From Noviherbaspirillum aridicola (GTDB taxonomy: Bacteria; Pseudomonadota; Gammaproteobacteria; Burkholderiales; Burkholderiaceae_D), in NCBI RefSeq assembly GCF_019656455.1, contig NZ_BPMK01000003.1:186001-250000 (forward strand): a stretch of 64,000 nt of DNA, read 5' to 3'. Below the pieces are notes generated by a model. The model worked only from the letters and a program-made list of their open reading frames with translations, ran no database searches and was not told the DNA's origin. Position 1 is the stretch's first letter. Each line of letters begins with the position of its first letter. The position numbers and the translations under genes are program-made. Of this stretch, positions 9,891-18,824 are shown in pieces.

Positions 9891-10802
9891 TCACCGGGGC
9901 GCGCCGGCCCCGGCTTCCTTCCTGATCCAGTCGCAGAATGCCTTCACCGCCGGCCGCGCCTCGGCTTCGGGCAGCCGCAGCAGGTGAAAGCGGTAGGGGC
10001 CGGTCATTTGCTGCGGCAGCAGCCGCACCAGCCGCCCGCGCGCGATGTCTTCGGCGATGAAGCATTCGGCCGCCAGCGCCACCCCCTGGCCGTTGGCCGC
10101 GGCCTCGAGCGTCAGGTAGGTATGCGAAAAGCTCGGCCGCGTGCCGCCCCGATAGGCGACGCCGAAGTGCCGCAGCCAGCGCGGCCAGTTGATCTCCTCG
10201 GGAATGCGCATCTCCACTTCGTCATGCAGCAGCTGGTGCGCGAGCAGGTCGGCGGGCGCGCGCACCGGCGGCATGCGCTCACGGTAGTCGGGACTGCAGA
10301 CGGCGGAAAAATTCTCCTCGATCAGCGGCTCCGCCTGCAACCCCGGATACGGGCCGGTGCCGAGCCGGATCGCCACGTCCACTCCCTCGCGCACGAAGTC
10401 GGCCGGGTGCAGCGATGCCAGCACGCGCATGTCGACCTCCGGCACTTCCTCGCGCAGGCGGCCCAGGCGCGGCATCAGCCAGCGGAAAACCAGCGAGGGC
10501 ACCGAGGTCACGGTGACCACCCGCTCGTCGGCGCGCAGCCTGACCGCCTCCGACACATCCGCGAGACCCGCCAGCAGCGGCTGCAGCGCCTGCGCATACT
10601 GGCGCCCGGCGGGCGTGAGCGCGACGCCGCGCGGCAGGCGCTGGAACAGGGCGACGCCGAGCCAGCTCTCGAGCTGCTTGACCTGGTGGGCGACGGCGCC
10701 GGCGGAGACATGCAGTTCGGCGGCGGCATGCTGGAAACCGCCGTGGCGGGCGGCGGCCTCGAAGGCGCGGACGGCGGGCAGGGGTGGCAGGCGATGCTGC
10801 AT
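9891..10802 (-). CDS. LysR family transcriptional regulator (GcvA-like)
   Basis: A 303-residue LTTR with an N-terminal winged helix-turn-helix (about residues 5-63, PLPAVRAFEAAARHGGFQHAA followed by the recognition helix region SAGAVAHQVKQLE) and a C-terminal two-lobed effector-binding domain. The wording PPLPAVRAFEAAAR is typical of the GcvA/AmpR-like subgroup. It is divergent from an EamA-type transporter with a 107-base gap, the classical LTTR arrangement, so it probably controls that transporter. The effector is unknown. The ATG is preferred over a TTG three codons upstream. Confidence 0.9.
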   Translation of the reverse strand: MQHRLPPLPAVRAFEAAARHGGFQHAAAELHVSAGAVAHQVKQLESWLGVALFQRLPRGVALTPAGRQYAQALQPLLAGLADVSEAVRLRADERVVTVTSVPSLVFRWLMPRLGRLREEVPEVDMRVLASLHPADFVREGVDVAIRLGTGPYPGLQAEPLIEENFSAVCSPDYRERMPPVRAPADLLAHQLLHDEVEMRIPEEINWPRWLRHFGVAYRGGTRPSFSHTYLTLEAAANGQGVALAAECFIAEDIARGRLVRLLPQQMTGPYRFHLLRLPEAEARPAVKAFCDWIRKEAGAGAPR

Positions 10803-10909
10803 GAGGCTCAAAATGATTGGGGCAGTTCAGCAAGAATATTGGTTTGTGAGAAGGATCGCAAGGACATAGACTGCACCAACCCTCAATTCCGTTTGCCCTG
10901 GAGTTTCTC

Positions 10910-11797
10910 GTGTCGCATCGCATGGCCGTCATCCTGATCCTGTTGTCCGCGCTCGGTTTCGGCGCCATGGCACTGTTCGCCAAGCTCGCCTATGCATCCG
11001 GCGTCAGCCCGGCGATGCTGCTGGCGCTGCGTTTCGGACTCGCGGTGGCGATGCTGGCGCCGGTGGTTTTCCTGCGGCGCCTGCGGCTGCCGCGCGGAAG
11101 CGCGCTGCTCGGCTTTGCCTTCATGGGCCTGCTGTACACCGGCCAGTCGCAGGCGTATTTCACCGCGCTGCTGCATGCCAGCAGCGGCCTCGTCGGCCTG
11201 CTCCTGTATGCGTATCCGGTGCTGGTGACGCTGATCTCGGTCAGCCTCGGCTGGGACAAGCTCGACCGCCGCACCTTCCTTCTGCTGGCGCTGGCGATCG
11301 CCGGCATGGCCATCACGCTCGGCGGCGACCTGCAGGGCACGCCTCTGGGGATCGCGCTCGGACTGGCGGCGGCGGCGATCTACGCGGTCTATATCGTGAC
11401 CGGCGGGCGCATCATGGCCAGCGTCGATCCCTTCGCCGGTACGCTCGTGATCATGAGCGCCGCCGCCATCGGCAATGGCGTGCTCGCGCTCGGCGGCGAC
11501 GCGACGCTGCCCTCGGGCGCGACCGCCTGGGCGGCGGTGGCGGCGATCGCGCTGTTCTCGACGGTGATGGCGATCGCATTCTTCCTGGTCGGGATCAAGT
11601 ATGTCGGCGCCTCGCAGGCATCGATCATCTCCACGCTGGAACCGGTGATCACGATCGCGCTCGGCGTCGCGGTGCTGGGCGAAACCGTGAGCGCGGGGCA
11701 GCTCGTCGGCGGCGCCATGGTGCTGGCGGCGGTGATCCTGCTCGCGGCGCGTCCGCGCCCGGCGCAGGACCGCGCGCTGCAGGCTGCGGCGGGCTGA
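10910..11797 (+). CDS. DMT family (EamA) transporter
   Basis: A 295-residue inner-membrane protein with ten predicted hydrophobic helices arranged as two tandem EamA domains (roughly residues 5-135 and 145-278), the drug/metabolite transporter superfamily layout. Such proteins usually export amino acids or other metabolites. The GTG start at 10910 is supported by a GGAG six bases upstream; an in-frame ATG lies four codons later. It is divergent from the LysR gene and is its most probable target. The substrate cannot be told from the sequence. Confidence 0.9.
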   Translation: MSHRMAVILILLSALGFGAMALFAKLAYASGVSPAMLLALRFGLAVAMLAPVVFLRRLRLPRGSALLGFAFMGLLYTGQSQAYFTALLHASSGLVGLLLYAYPVLVTLISVSLGWDKLDRRTFLLLALAIAGMAITLGGDLQGTPLGIALGLAAAAIYAVYIVTGGRIMASVDPFAGTLVIMSAAAIGNGVLALGGDATLPSGATAWAAVAAIALFSTVMAIAFFLVGIKYVGASQASIISTLEPVITIALGVAVLGETVSAGQLVGGAMVLAAVILLAARPRPAQDRALQAAAG

Positions 11798-11840
11798 GGA
11801 CCGGGCTATACTGGCCCGGCGTCTTTTCCGCCGCCGCGCC

Positions 11841-12584
11841 ATGAACTTCGACCCCGACCTGCTCGACAAGCTGCGCAACAGCCGCCACCTGGCGGTCTTC
11901 ACCGGCGCCGGCGTGTCGGCCGAAAGCGGCATTCCCACTTTCCGCGATGCGCTTGCCGGTTTATGGGCGAAGTACCGGCCGGAAGACCTGGCGACGCCGG
12001 AAGCCTTCCTGCGCGATCCGGCCATGGTGTGGCAGTGGTACGCATCGCGGCGCGCCGCCATCGCCGCCATCCATCCCAATCCCGGCCACCATGCCATCGC
12101 CCGGCTCGGGCAGCTGCTGCGCAGGCTCACGGTCATCACGCAGAACGTCGACGGGCTGCACCAGGCGGCGGGCAGCGGCAGGGTCCTGGAATTGCACGGC
12201 AACATCCATCGCAATACCTGCTTCGCCTGCGGACGCGAGGCGACGCCGGAAGAGGCGGCGCAGGATGCGACGCCACCGCTTTGTCAGGGCTGCGGCGGCA
12301 TGCTGCGTCCGGGCGTCGTGTGGTTCGGCGAAGCATTGCCGGCGGAGGCATGGCGGCAGTCGGTCGAGGCGGTGGAGGACGCCGATCTTTTCTTCTGCGT
12401 GGGCACCTCCAGCCTGGTGGAGCCCGCCGCCAGCCTGCCGCGGCTCGCGCGTTCGCTCGGATGCGCGGTGGTGCAGATCAATCCCGACGCCACCGCGCAC
12501 GACGCCGTCGCCGACTTCATCCTGCGCGGCAAATCGGGCGAAGTGCTGCCGCGCCTGCTGGACGCCGCCTTTCCGGCGGCCTGA
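11841..12584 (+). CDS. NAD-dependent protein deacylase (sirtuin)
   Basis: A 247-residue sirtuin. It has the NAD-binding motif GAGVSAESGIPTFR (residues 22-35), TQNVDGLH (100-107), the catalytic His119 in ELHGN, and a zinc site of two CxxC pairs (Cys127/130 and Cys148/151). A YxxR pair (Tyr67, Arg70) matches the residues that bind negatively charged acyl groups in SIRT5 and CobB, so it may remove succinyl or malonyl groups as well as acetyl groups. It removes acyl groups from lysines in the cytoplasm, with NAD as co-substrate. It lies between unrelated genes with 43 and 79 base gaps. Confidence 0.93.
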   Translation: MNFDPDLLDKLRNSRHLAVFTGAGVSAESGIPTFRDALAGLWAKYRPEDLATPEAFLRDPAMVWQWYASRRAAIAAIHPNPGHHAIARLGQLLRRLTVITQNVDGLHQAAGSGRVLELHGNIHRNTCFACGREATPEEAAQDATPPLCQGCGGMLRPGVVWFGEALPAEAWRQSVEAVEDADLFFCVGTSSLVEPAASLPRLARSLGCAVVQINPDATAHDAVADFILRGKSGEVLPRLLDAAFPAA

Positions 12585-12663
12585 ACGTCGGCCGGAACTT
12601 TCCGGCGCCGCATCCGTTCTCCTTCATGCCGCGCGTCGCGGCGCGCCCGGAAAGGAGCCGATC

Positions 12664-13173
12664 ATGGATGTACAGGAACAGCAGCACACCGACCTGCAGC
12701 AGGTGGCCGAGCTGGTGGACGAGATCAAGTTCGCGATGATGACCACCGAGGAAGCCGACGGCACCCTGCGCAGCCGTCCGATGGCCACCATGCAGATGGA
12801 CGGCAGCGGCTGCCTCTGGTTCTTCACCGCAATGTCGTCGCCCAAGGTGGACGAGGCGGAGATGCATCATCAGGTCAATCTCAGCTACGCGAATCCCGAC
12901 AAGCAGGACTACCTCTCGGTGTCCGGCAACTGCGAGATCGTGCGCGACAAGGACAAGATGCGCGCGCTGTGGACGCCGTGGGTGCAGCCCTGGTTTCCGA
13001 AGGGCGTCGACGATCCCGACCTCGTGCTGTTGAAGGTCACCATCACCGAAGCCGAATACTGGGTGGCGCCGGGCAGCGCGGCCAAGCGGCTGTACGGACT
13101 CGCCAAGGGCATCATGACCGGCAACACGGACGCGCTCGGCGACAACCGCAAGATCGTCGTCCAGCACCTGTAA
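12664..13173 (+). CDS. Pyridoxamine 5'-phosphate oxidase-like general stress protein
   Basis: A 169-residue flavin-binding split-barrel protein of the family of Bacillus general stress protein 26. The barrel core is seen in the strands IKFAMMTTEEADGTLRSRPM and LWFFTAMSSPKV, followed by the family segment NLSYANPDKQDYLSVSGNCE. It is unlikely to be a true PdxH, which is longer and has different substrate residues; family members bind FMN or FAD and are linked to stress. A strong AAGGAG ribosome binding site precedes the ATG. Two ferritin-like genes follow on the same strand, suggesting a shared oxidative or general stress context. Confidence 0.88.
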   Translation: MDVQEQQHTDLQQVAELVDEIKFAMMTTEEADGTLRSRPMATMQMDGSGCLWFFTAMSSPKVDEAEMHHQVNLSYANPDKQDYLSVSGNCEIVRDKDKMRALWTPWVQPWFPKGVDDPDLVLLKVTITEAEYWVAPGSAAKRLYGLAKGIMTGNTDALGDNRKIVVQHL

Positions 13174-13403
13174 GCCTTACCCGGCACTGTGTAAAAACGC
13201 GTGCGGCAGGCGGCAAGGCGGGATGCGCCATGCCTGACGCCGCGGCCCGGTGCGGCCCGACGCGGCCAGACCCGCCGCTTATTTTCCTTCGCTCATTGCT
13301 TGCACCGCGGTTCGTGGCCGGCCACTTCCGGCACGGATGTTGCGAACGTGTCCCGTTCTTGCACCACTCGTCACGAAACCGCATTTTCGAAAGGAGTACC
13401 GCA

Positions 13404-14576
13404 ATGGCTTTGGATTTATTCAGCGCGAAGGGCGTGCCGCTCGACCAGCAGCGCTTCACATGGCGCGACATGGTCGGCAAGCCGATCAGCAAGCTCGATG
13501 ATGACGCCTTCACCCGCGTGCGCATCATCCTCATGAACGGCATCGAACTCGACGCACTGCGCATGAAGCACATCATCGCGCGCCGCAACCGCGAGCTGCG
13601 CGTGCCGCTGGCGAAGATCCGCCGCTGCGAACAGCACCAGGCCACCATGGTCAACTGGCTGCTCGGCCCCGACCATTCCCCGATCGAGACCACCATCGCC
13701 TATGAGCAGGTCGCCATCGAGGTCACCGCCGCTGTGGCGCAGAACGAGCCCGATCCCTACATGGCCCAGACCTATCGCTTCGGCCTGCTGGAAGACTTCG
13801 ACCACCTCTACCGTTATTCGGCCCTGCTCGACAGGCTGGAAGGCAAGGACGCCAACAACATCCTGCAAAGCTATACCGACATCCTGCCCGGCCGTCCGAC
13901 GGTGGTCGAACATCGCGCGCCGGAGGACGATGTGCGCGACTCCTACGACCGCAAGACGGCCGACCAGCTGACCAAGCTGCATGCGCTGATGATCACCGCG
14001 TCGGAATTCCAGACGCATGACTACTACATGAACATCGGCCCGCTGTTCGCCGACCCGATCGCGCGCCAGCTGTATGCGGAGATCGCCTCGATCGAGGAAC
14101 AGCACGTCACCCAGTACGGCTCGCTGGTCGACCCGGACGAGTCGATCCTGGAACAGATGCTGTTGCATGAGGCGATGGAAGCCTACAACTATTACAGCTG
14201 CGTGCAGCAGGAAACCAACCCGCGCATCAAGGCGATCTGGGAGCGCTTCCTCGATTACGAGCTCGGCCATTTCCACATGGTCGCCGAACTCTTCAAGCAG
14301 TACGAACGGCGCGACCCGGCGGAGATCATCACCGGGCCGCTCGCCGAGCCTGTGCCCTTCGCCAGCCAGCGCGACTTCGTGCGCAAGGTGGTGGCGCAGG
14401 AGGTCGATCTGCGCGCCAACGGCACGCAGTTCGTCGACAAGGCGCAGGAGAGCCCGGCCTCGATCGCCTACCGCGACCAGCTCAACTCCGCCGGTTCGCC
14501 GAGCGAAACCGTGGCCGCGGGCTATGTCTGGACGCCGGGCGGCGAAATCAATCGCCGGCACGCCGTGAGCGTGTAG
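13404..14576 (+). CDS. Ferritin-like domain protein, two helical bundles
   Basis: A 390-residue soluble protein with no signal peptide. The sequence is nearly all helical. It carries repeated acidic/His helix motifs typical of diiron carboxylate proteins: SEFQTHDYY, EIASIEEQHVTQY, LHEAMEAYNYYS and YELGHFHMV in the second half, and IELDALRMKHI and EQVAIEV in the first half. This suggests a tandem of two ferritin-like bundles. The function is unknown; an iron store or diiron oxidase or peroxidase are possibilities. A strong AAGGAG lies seven bases before the ATG. It is followed by a second ferritin-like gene and preceded by the flavin stress protein. Confidence 0.75.
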   Translation: MALDLFSAKGVPLDQQRFTWRDMVGKPISKLDDDAFTRVRIILMNGIELDALRMKHIIARRNRELRVPLAKIRRCEQHQATMVNWLLGPDHSPIETTIAYEQVAIEVTAAVAQNEPDPYMAQTYRFGLLEDFDHLYRYSALLDRLEGKDANNILQSYTDILPGRPTVVEHRAPEDDVRDSYDRKTADQLTKLHALMITASEFQTHDYYMNIGPLFADPIARQLYAEIASIEEQHVTQYGSLVDPDESILEQMLLHEAMEAYNYYSCVQQETNPRIKAIWERFLDYELGHFHMVAELFKQYERRDPAEIITGPLAEPVPFASQRDFVRKVVAQEVDLRANGTQFVDKAQESPASIAYRDQLNSAGSPSETVAAGYVWTPGGEINRRHAVSV

Positions 14577-14628
14577 GCGCGCCGCCATCATCATCAGTGA
14601 CAGCCAGCCACCGTCAGCAGGTCACACA

Positions 14629-14651
14629 GGCATCCCTCGTCCGGGGATGCC
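14629..14651. repeat. Hairpin between the two ferritin-like genes
   Basis: An 8-bp perfect inverted repeat GGCATCCC/GGGATGCC with a 7-base loop lies about 50 bases before the second ferritin-like gene. There is no T-run, so it is not a classical terminator; it might affect mRNA stability or attenuate read-through. Confidence 0.4.
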
Positions 14652-14702
14652 GCCCGCGGCGGTCCGGCCGGCATTCCAACGCAATCTGAGGAAGGAACAG
14701 CC

Positions 14703-15488
14703 ATGAAAGAGCAACCCCCGATGGGCATGAACCGGACCGGCATTCAGATGTCGCCGATCGACAGCAAGGAGATGCAGGGCATGCCGCCGCCGGACATGAT
14801 GCAACCGACGCCCGGCGACGAAAGCGGCATGATGGAAATGCGCGGCGAGTACATCCTCGCCTCCGATCCGGTCGGCTCGGTGCCGATCCCCGGCACGGTG
14901 CGCGGCGCGCTGACCACCGGCGCCTCCATGCTGACCGGCGACATGCCGCAGCTGCTGATCGACAAGCTCGGCGAGCGGCTCGCCTTCGAGCGTACCGGCA
15001 CCCGCCTGTACGACGCGCTGATCAACAAATTCCAGACCCTGCAGGACGGCACCACCAGCATGACGCTGGCCGACCTGCAGCGCATCCGCGAGGATGAGGC
15101 GCGCCACTTCCACATGGTCAGATCGGCGATCGAGTCGATCGGCGGCGACCCGACTTCGCAGACGCCCTGCGCCGATGTCACCGGCGTCGAGTCCATGGGC
15201 CTGATGCAGGTGATCACCGATCCGCGTACCACGATGGCGCAGTCGCTGCATGCCATCCTGGTGGCAGAGATGACCGACAACGCCGGCTGGGAGATGCTGA
15301 TCGCGCTGGCCGAGGAACAGGGGCAGGACACCATGGTCACCGAGTTCAGCGTCGCCCTCGACGAAGAGCGCGCGCATCTGCAGATGGTGCGCGGCTGGCT
15401 GGAAGAAGCCACGCTCGGCAAGGTCGTCTCCAGCGGTGCGATCGTCGACGACGTCAGCGACGCCACCCAGTCGCAGCAGCTGCACTGA
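14703..15488 (+). CDS. Ferritin-like domain protein with Met-rich N-terminus
   Basis: A 261-residue protein. Residues about 85-240 form a ferritin-like four-helix bundle with two ExxH-type helices, EDEARHFHMV and DEERAHLQMV, preceded by acidic helices (ERLAFERTGT and ILVAEMTDNAGWEM) that can supply the other metal ligands. The first 46 residues are unusual: 11 are methionine, mixed with Pro, Gly and Gln, and probably disordered. No signal peptide is seen. A strong AGGAAGGA ribosome binding site precedes the ATG. It is co-oriented with the two-bundle ferritin-like gene and ends at a good terminator. The function is unknown. Confidence 0.75.
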   Translation: MKEQPPMGMNRTGIQMSPIDSKEMQGMPPPDMMQPTPGDESGMMEMRGEYILASDPVGSVPIPGTVRGALTTGASMLTGDMPQLLIDKLGERLAFERTGTRLYDALINKFQTLQDGTTSMTLADLQRIREDEARHFHMVRSAIESIGGDPTSQTPCADVTGVESMGLMQVITDPRTTMAQSLHAILVAEMTDNAGWEMLIALAEEQGQDTMVTEFSVALDEERAHLQMVRGWLEEATLGKVVSSGAIVDDVSDATQSQQLH

Positions 15489-15508
15489 GCGCGGCGCGCG
15501 CCGTCCGG

Positions 15509-15541
15509 ATGCCCGGGGGCCCTGGCCCGCCGGGCATTTTT
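15509..15541 (+). terminator. Intrinsic terminator after the ferritin-like genes
   Basis: A perfect 8-bp stem ATGCCCGG/CCGGGCAT with a GC-rich loop is followed by five T. It ends the stress/ferritin gene group. Confidence 0.85.
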
Positions 15542-15712
15542 CATGTCCGCGGCACGCTTCGCGCCGTACAAGTCCCCGCATCTACGTGTTTCTCCTGAGC
15601 AAAATTTGGTCCGAATCCCGGTAAACTCGATTTTGGGAAATGGCGGCGATTGCGCTCGCCGACCCGTGTCCCGTACCGGCCAGCCCCGCGCCGGCAGTCC
15701 CGAGAGGTCCTC

Positions 15713-17398
15713 ATGCTCAGCAACATCAACCATATCTCCATCCGCGCCCGGCTCGTGTTCGTCATTGGCTTTCTCTCGCTGCAGCTGGTGGCCGGCGGCG
15801 TCATCGGCATCTTCAGCCTCGGCCAGGCAAACGGCGCGATGCAGTCGCTGTATGACGACCGGCTGGTCGTGCTCGGCCAGCTCGATCGCGCGGTGCGCCT
15901 GCTCGACGGCAGCCAGCTCGATATCGCCAAGGCGATCAGCGACGAGCCGGAAGAGGCCAGTTTCGTGCTCGACGAGGTGGAGGCAGGCATCAGGAAGCTG
16001 GACGGCATCTGGGACGGCTACATCGCCGGCGCCCTCGGGGAGGAAGAGCGCAAGCTGGCCGAGCGCTTCTCCGCCGAGCGCAAGAGCTTCACCGACGAGG
16101 GCCTGCGCCCGGCGATCGCGGCGGTCCGCGCCGGCAACCGCGAGCAGGCGAACGAACTGCTGCAGGGCGCGATGGAAGAGAACTTCAAGCCGTTGCGCAA
16201 GACCATCGATGAACTGATCCAGCTGCAGCTCGATGTCGCGCGCGCCGACTTCGAGCGTTCGCAGCAGCGCTACAGGCTCGTGTTCTACAGCTGCGGCGCC
16301 GCCATCCTGTTCGGCCTGGCGCTTGCCGCGGTACTCGGCTGGTGGCTGGTGCGCGCGATCACGCGCCCGCTCGACAAGGCGGTGCGCGTGGCCGGCGCGA
16401 TCGCCGCCGGCGACCTCACGCAGCAGATCGAGGTGCGCTCGCGCGACGAGACCGGCAGGCTGATGCAGGCGCTCAAGGACATGAACGACAGCCTGGTCGG
16501 CATCGTCGGCCAGGTTCGCGGCAGCACGGAAAACATCGCCGCCGCCTCCGGCCAGATCGCTTCCGGCAATCTCGACCTGTCCTCGCGCACCGAGCAGCAG
16601 GCCAGCTCGCTGCAGGAGACCGCGTCCTCCATGGAAGAGCTGACGTCGACCGTGCGGCAGAACGCGGACAACGCGCGCCAGGCCAACCAGCTCGCCGGCT
16701 CCGCCTCCGAAGTCGCCAATCGCGGCGGCGCCGTGGTGAACGACGTGGTCGCGACCATGACCGCCATCGACGCCTCGTCGAGAAAGATCGTGGACATCAT
16801 CGGCGTCATCGACGGCATCGCCTTCCAGACCAATATCCTCGCGCTCAACGCGGCCGTCGAGGCGGCCCGCGCCGGCGAACAGGGACGCGGCTTCGCGGTG
16901 GTGGCGGCGGAAGTGCGCAGCCTGGCGCAGCGCTCGGCGGGCGCGGCAAGGGAGATCAAGAGCCTGATCGACGACTCGGTGTCCAGGATATCCAGCGGCA
17001 GCGAACTCGTCGCCCGCGCCGGCGCGACCATGGATGAAGTGGTCGCCAGCGTGCGCCGCGTCAGCGACATCATCGGCGAGATCAGCGCCGCCAGCCAGGA
17101 ACAGACGGCCGGCATCGAGCAGGTGAACCAGGCGATTTCGCAGATGGACGAGACGACGCAGCAGAACGCCAGCCTGGTGGAGCAGGCCGCGGCCGCATCC
17201 GCCTCGATGCAGCAGGAGGCGGCGCGGCTGGCCGAGGCGGTGGGGCAGTTCAGGCTGCAGGCCGGCGCTGCCGCCAACGCGCCGGTGGCCGCGGCACCCG
17301 CCATCGTCGCGCGGACGGCGCCGGTGCCGGCCCCGCCGGCCACGCGCGGCGCCCCCCGACTTCCGGCCGCGTCCGGCGGCGACTGGGAAGAATTCTGA
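15713..17398 (+). CDS. Methyl-accepting chemotaxis protein with C-terminal CheR/CheB tether
   Basis: A 561-residue chemoreceptor. It has TM1 at about residues 12-34, a periplasmic four-helix-bundle sensor domain to about 180, TM2 at about 187-207, a HAMP domain, and a signalling domain whose hairpin tip reads [20 protein letters not shown]. The C-terminus has an Ala/Pro-rich linker (about 515-555) ending in DWEEF, which fits the xWxxF pentapeptide that tethers CheR and CheB in high-abundance receptors. The ATG at 15713 follows GAGAGG; a longer start at 15650 would put basic residues before TM1 and lacks a ribosome binding site. The ligand is unknown. Confidence 0.95.
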   Translation: MLSNINHISIRARLVFVIGFLSLQLVAGGVIGIFSLGQANGAMQSLYDDRLVVLGQLDRAVRLLDGSQLDIAKAISDEPEEASFVLDEVEAGIRKLDGIWDGYIAGALGEEERKLAERFSAERKSFTDEGLRPAIAAVRAGNREQANELLQGAMEENFKPLRKTIDELIQLQLDVARADFERSQQRYRLVFYSCGAAILFGLALAAVLGWWLVRAITRPLDKAVRVAGAIAAGDLTQQIEVRSRDETGRLMQALKDMNDSLVGIVGQVRGSTENIAAASGQIASGNLDLSSRTEQQASSLQETASSMEELTSTVRQNADNARQANQLAGSASEVANRGGAVVNDVVATMTAIDASSRKIVDIIGVIDGIAFQTNILALNAAVEAARAGEQGRGFAVVAAEVRSLAQRSAGAAREIKSLIDDSVSRISSGSELVARAGATMDEVVASVRRVSDIIGEISAASQEQTAGIEQVNQAISQMDETTQQNASLVEQAAAASASMQQEAARLAEAVGQFRLQAGAAANAPVAAAPAIVARTAPVPAPPATRGAPRLPAASGGDWEEF

Positions 17399-17411
17399 CG
17401 CCGGCCCGGCG

Positions 17412-18146
17412 CTACAGCCGCACCCAGGCGCCCTTGTAGATCACCGGCCCGCTCGGCGCCTGCTTGTCCGGCGATCCGCCGGGCGGCTCGAGACTGACCG
17501 CCAGCGCGGGCACGTTCTCCGGGCTCAGTCCCTTCGGCAGGGGCAGGGTGGCGCCGGGCGCGACCAGGCCGAGCGAGCGCGGCGGGCCTTCCTTCGGCAG
17601 CGCCCAGAGCTCGAGACTGCGGTCCGGCGCCGGCGGCGCCGCCAGCAGCTTCACGCTCAGGTGGCCGCGCGCCGCATTGCCGGTGACGACCAGCGCCGGC
17701 TGCGAACGATCGTCGGCCAGCATCGCCAGATAGGACGGCGATTCGACGCCGGGCGCCGGCAGCCGGGTCAGCAGCACGCTCAGCAGGATGGTCGCCAGCG
17801 CGGTCGACACCATGCCCAGGCCGCGCCAGAAGGCGAGGTCCTCGCGCAGGCCGAGCCAGAAACCGCGGCGCGCCGCCGGCGCCTGGGCCGCCCCGGGCCG
17901 TGGCTGCAATCCCAGCCGGGACTCGAGCGCCTGCCATACCTCGGGCGAGGGCCGGGCCGGCGGCAGGAGTTCGGCCATCGGCTGCAGCCGGTTCTGCCAG
18001 CGCGCCACCGCCGCGCGCAGCGCCGCGTCCTCGGCCAGCCAGCGCTCGAAGCGCCGCCGGGCGCCGCCCCGCAGCGTGCCGAGCGCATACTCGGAAGCCA
18101 GCATGTCGAGCAGCCGCCGGTTGCCGTGCAATTGTTCCCGCTTCAT
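17412..18146 (-). CDS. Anti-sigma factor, RskA-type
   Basis: A 244-residue single-pass membrane protein. Residues 1-60 form the cytoplasmic anti-sigma region (LLDMLASEYALGTLRGGARR, a pattern seen in RskA-type anti-sigma factors). One membrane helix lies at about residues 108-127, and the C-terminal periplasmic domain carries the RskA-like segments LSVKLLAAPPAPDRSLELWALP and SLEPPGGSP. It holds the ECF sigma factor encoded just upstream at the inner membrane. Its ATG overlaps the sigma stop (ATGA), so the two are probably translated in a fixed ratio. The ORF runs upstream of this ATG, but that part lies within the sigma gene and is a shadow. Confidence 0.88.
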   Translation of the reverse strand: MKREQLHGNRRLLDMLASEYALGTLRGGARRRFERWLAEDAALRAAVARWQNRLQPMAELLPPARPSPEVWQALESRLGLQPRPGAAQAPAARRGFWLGLREDLAFWRGLGMVSTALATILLSVLLTRLPAPGVESPSYLAMLADDRSQPALVVTGNAARGHLSVKLLAAPPAPDRSLELWALPKEGPPRSLGLVAPGATLPLPKGLSPENVPALAVSLEPPGGSPDKQAPSGPVIYKGAWVRL

Positions 18147-18733
18147 GCGGCTTCTCCCGACAGGCATTTGCGCAGCCGTTCCAGGCCGCGCCGTATCCAG
18201 GTCTTGACCGTTCCGATCGGCAGCCGCAACTGCTGCGCGACTTCCGAGTGCGACAGGTCGTGATAGAAGGCGAGCGCGATCGCCTGCCTGTGCAGGCCCT
18301 CCAGCCGCGCCAGGCATCGCGCCAGCGCCCGCGCGTCCTCGCCCAGCTGCAGGCGCTCCGGCTGCCCGGGTTCGCCGCTTTCCATCGCGTCCATCACGTC
18401 CTTGTCGAAAGCGTCCGCGTCGATCTCGGCCGTGGCGCCGGCCGCCTGCAGGCGCCGCAGCACGTCGAAGGACTTGTTGCGGACGATGGTGCTCATCCAG
18501 GTCATCGGCGCGGCCAGGCTGTCCTGGTAACCGGAGGCATTGTTCCAGATGCTGACGAAGCTTTCCTGCAGCACATCCTCGGCCAGCTCCCGCTTATGCA
18601 ATATACGCAGCGCGAAGGCGAACAGTTTCGCGGAAGTAGCGTCATACAGGAAACGGAATGCCGCGGCGTCGCCGCGGGCCGTCCCGGCGAGCCATGCTCG
18701 TAGTTGCGTGTTTGTCCGTTCGTCGGTCGCCAC
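18143..18733 (-). CDS. ECF RNA polymerase sigma factor
   Basis: A 196-residue ECF sigma factor. Region 2 spans about residues 25-95 (FRFLYDATSAKLFAFALRIL through PMTWMSTIVRNKSFDVLRR) and region 4 about residues 135-190 (IALAFYHDLSHSEVAQQLRL with GTVKTWIRRGLERLR). It matches the SigK/RskA-linked class and is translationally coupled to the downstream anti-sigma gene by a 4-base overlap. It would direct transcription of a small regulon, often including itself, after release from the membrane-bound anti-sigma. The inducing signal is not evident from neighbours. A TATAAT in the divergent gap (18763-18768, minus strand) could be its housekeeping promoter. Confidence 0.93.
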   Translation of the reverse strand: MATDERTNTQLRAWLAGTARGDAAAFRFLYDATSAKLFAFALRILHKRELAEDVLQESFVSIWNNASGYQDSLAAPMTWMSTIVRNKSFDVLRRLQAAGATAEIDADAFDKDVMDAMESGEPGQPERLQLGEDARALARCLARLEGLHRQAIALAFYHDLSHSEVAQQLRLPIGTVKTWIRRGLERLRKCLSGEAA

Positions 18734-18762
18734 GGCGATTCCTGTTGTTAAACCGGTCCGGC

Positions 18763-18768
18763 ATTATA
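18763..18768 (-). promoter_or_regulatory. Candidate -10 element for the ECF sigma gene
   Basis: A perfect TATAAT on the minus strand lies 30 bases before the sigma ATG, in the gap shared with hslR. No good -35 is visible; it could be an extended or weak promoter. Confidence 0.35.
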
Positions 18769-18824
18769 GGACGGACAACGCCGTCGCCGTAGAATCACCG
18801 CTTTCGCAAAAAACTCTGGCTGAA

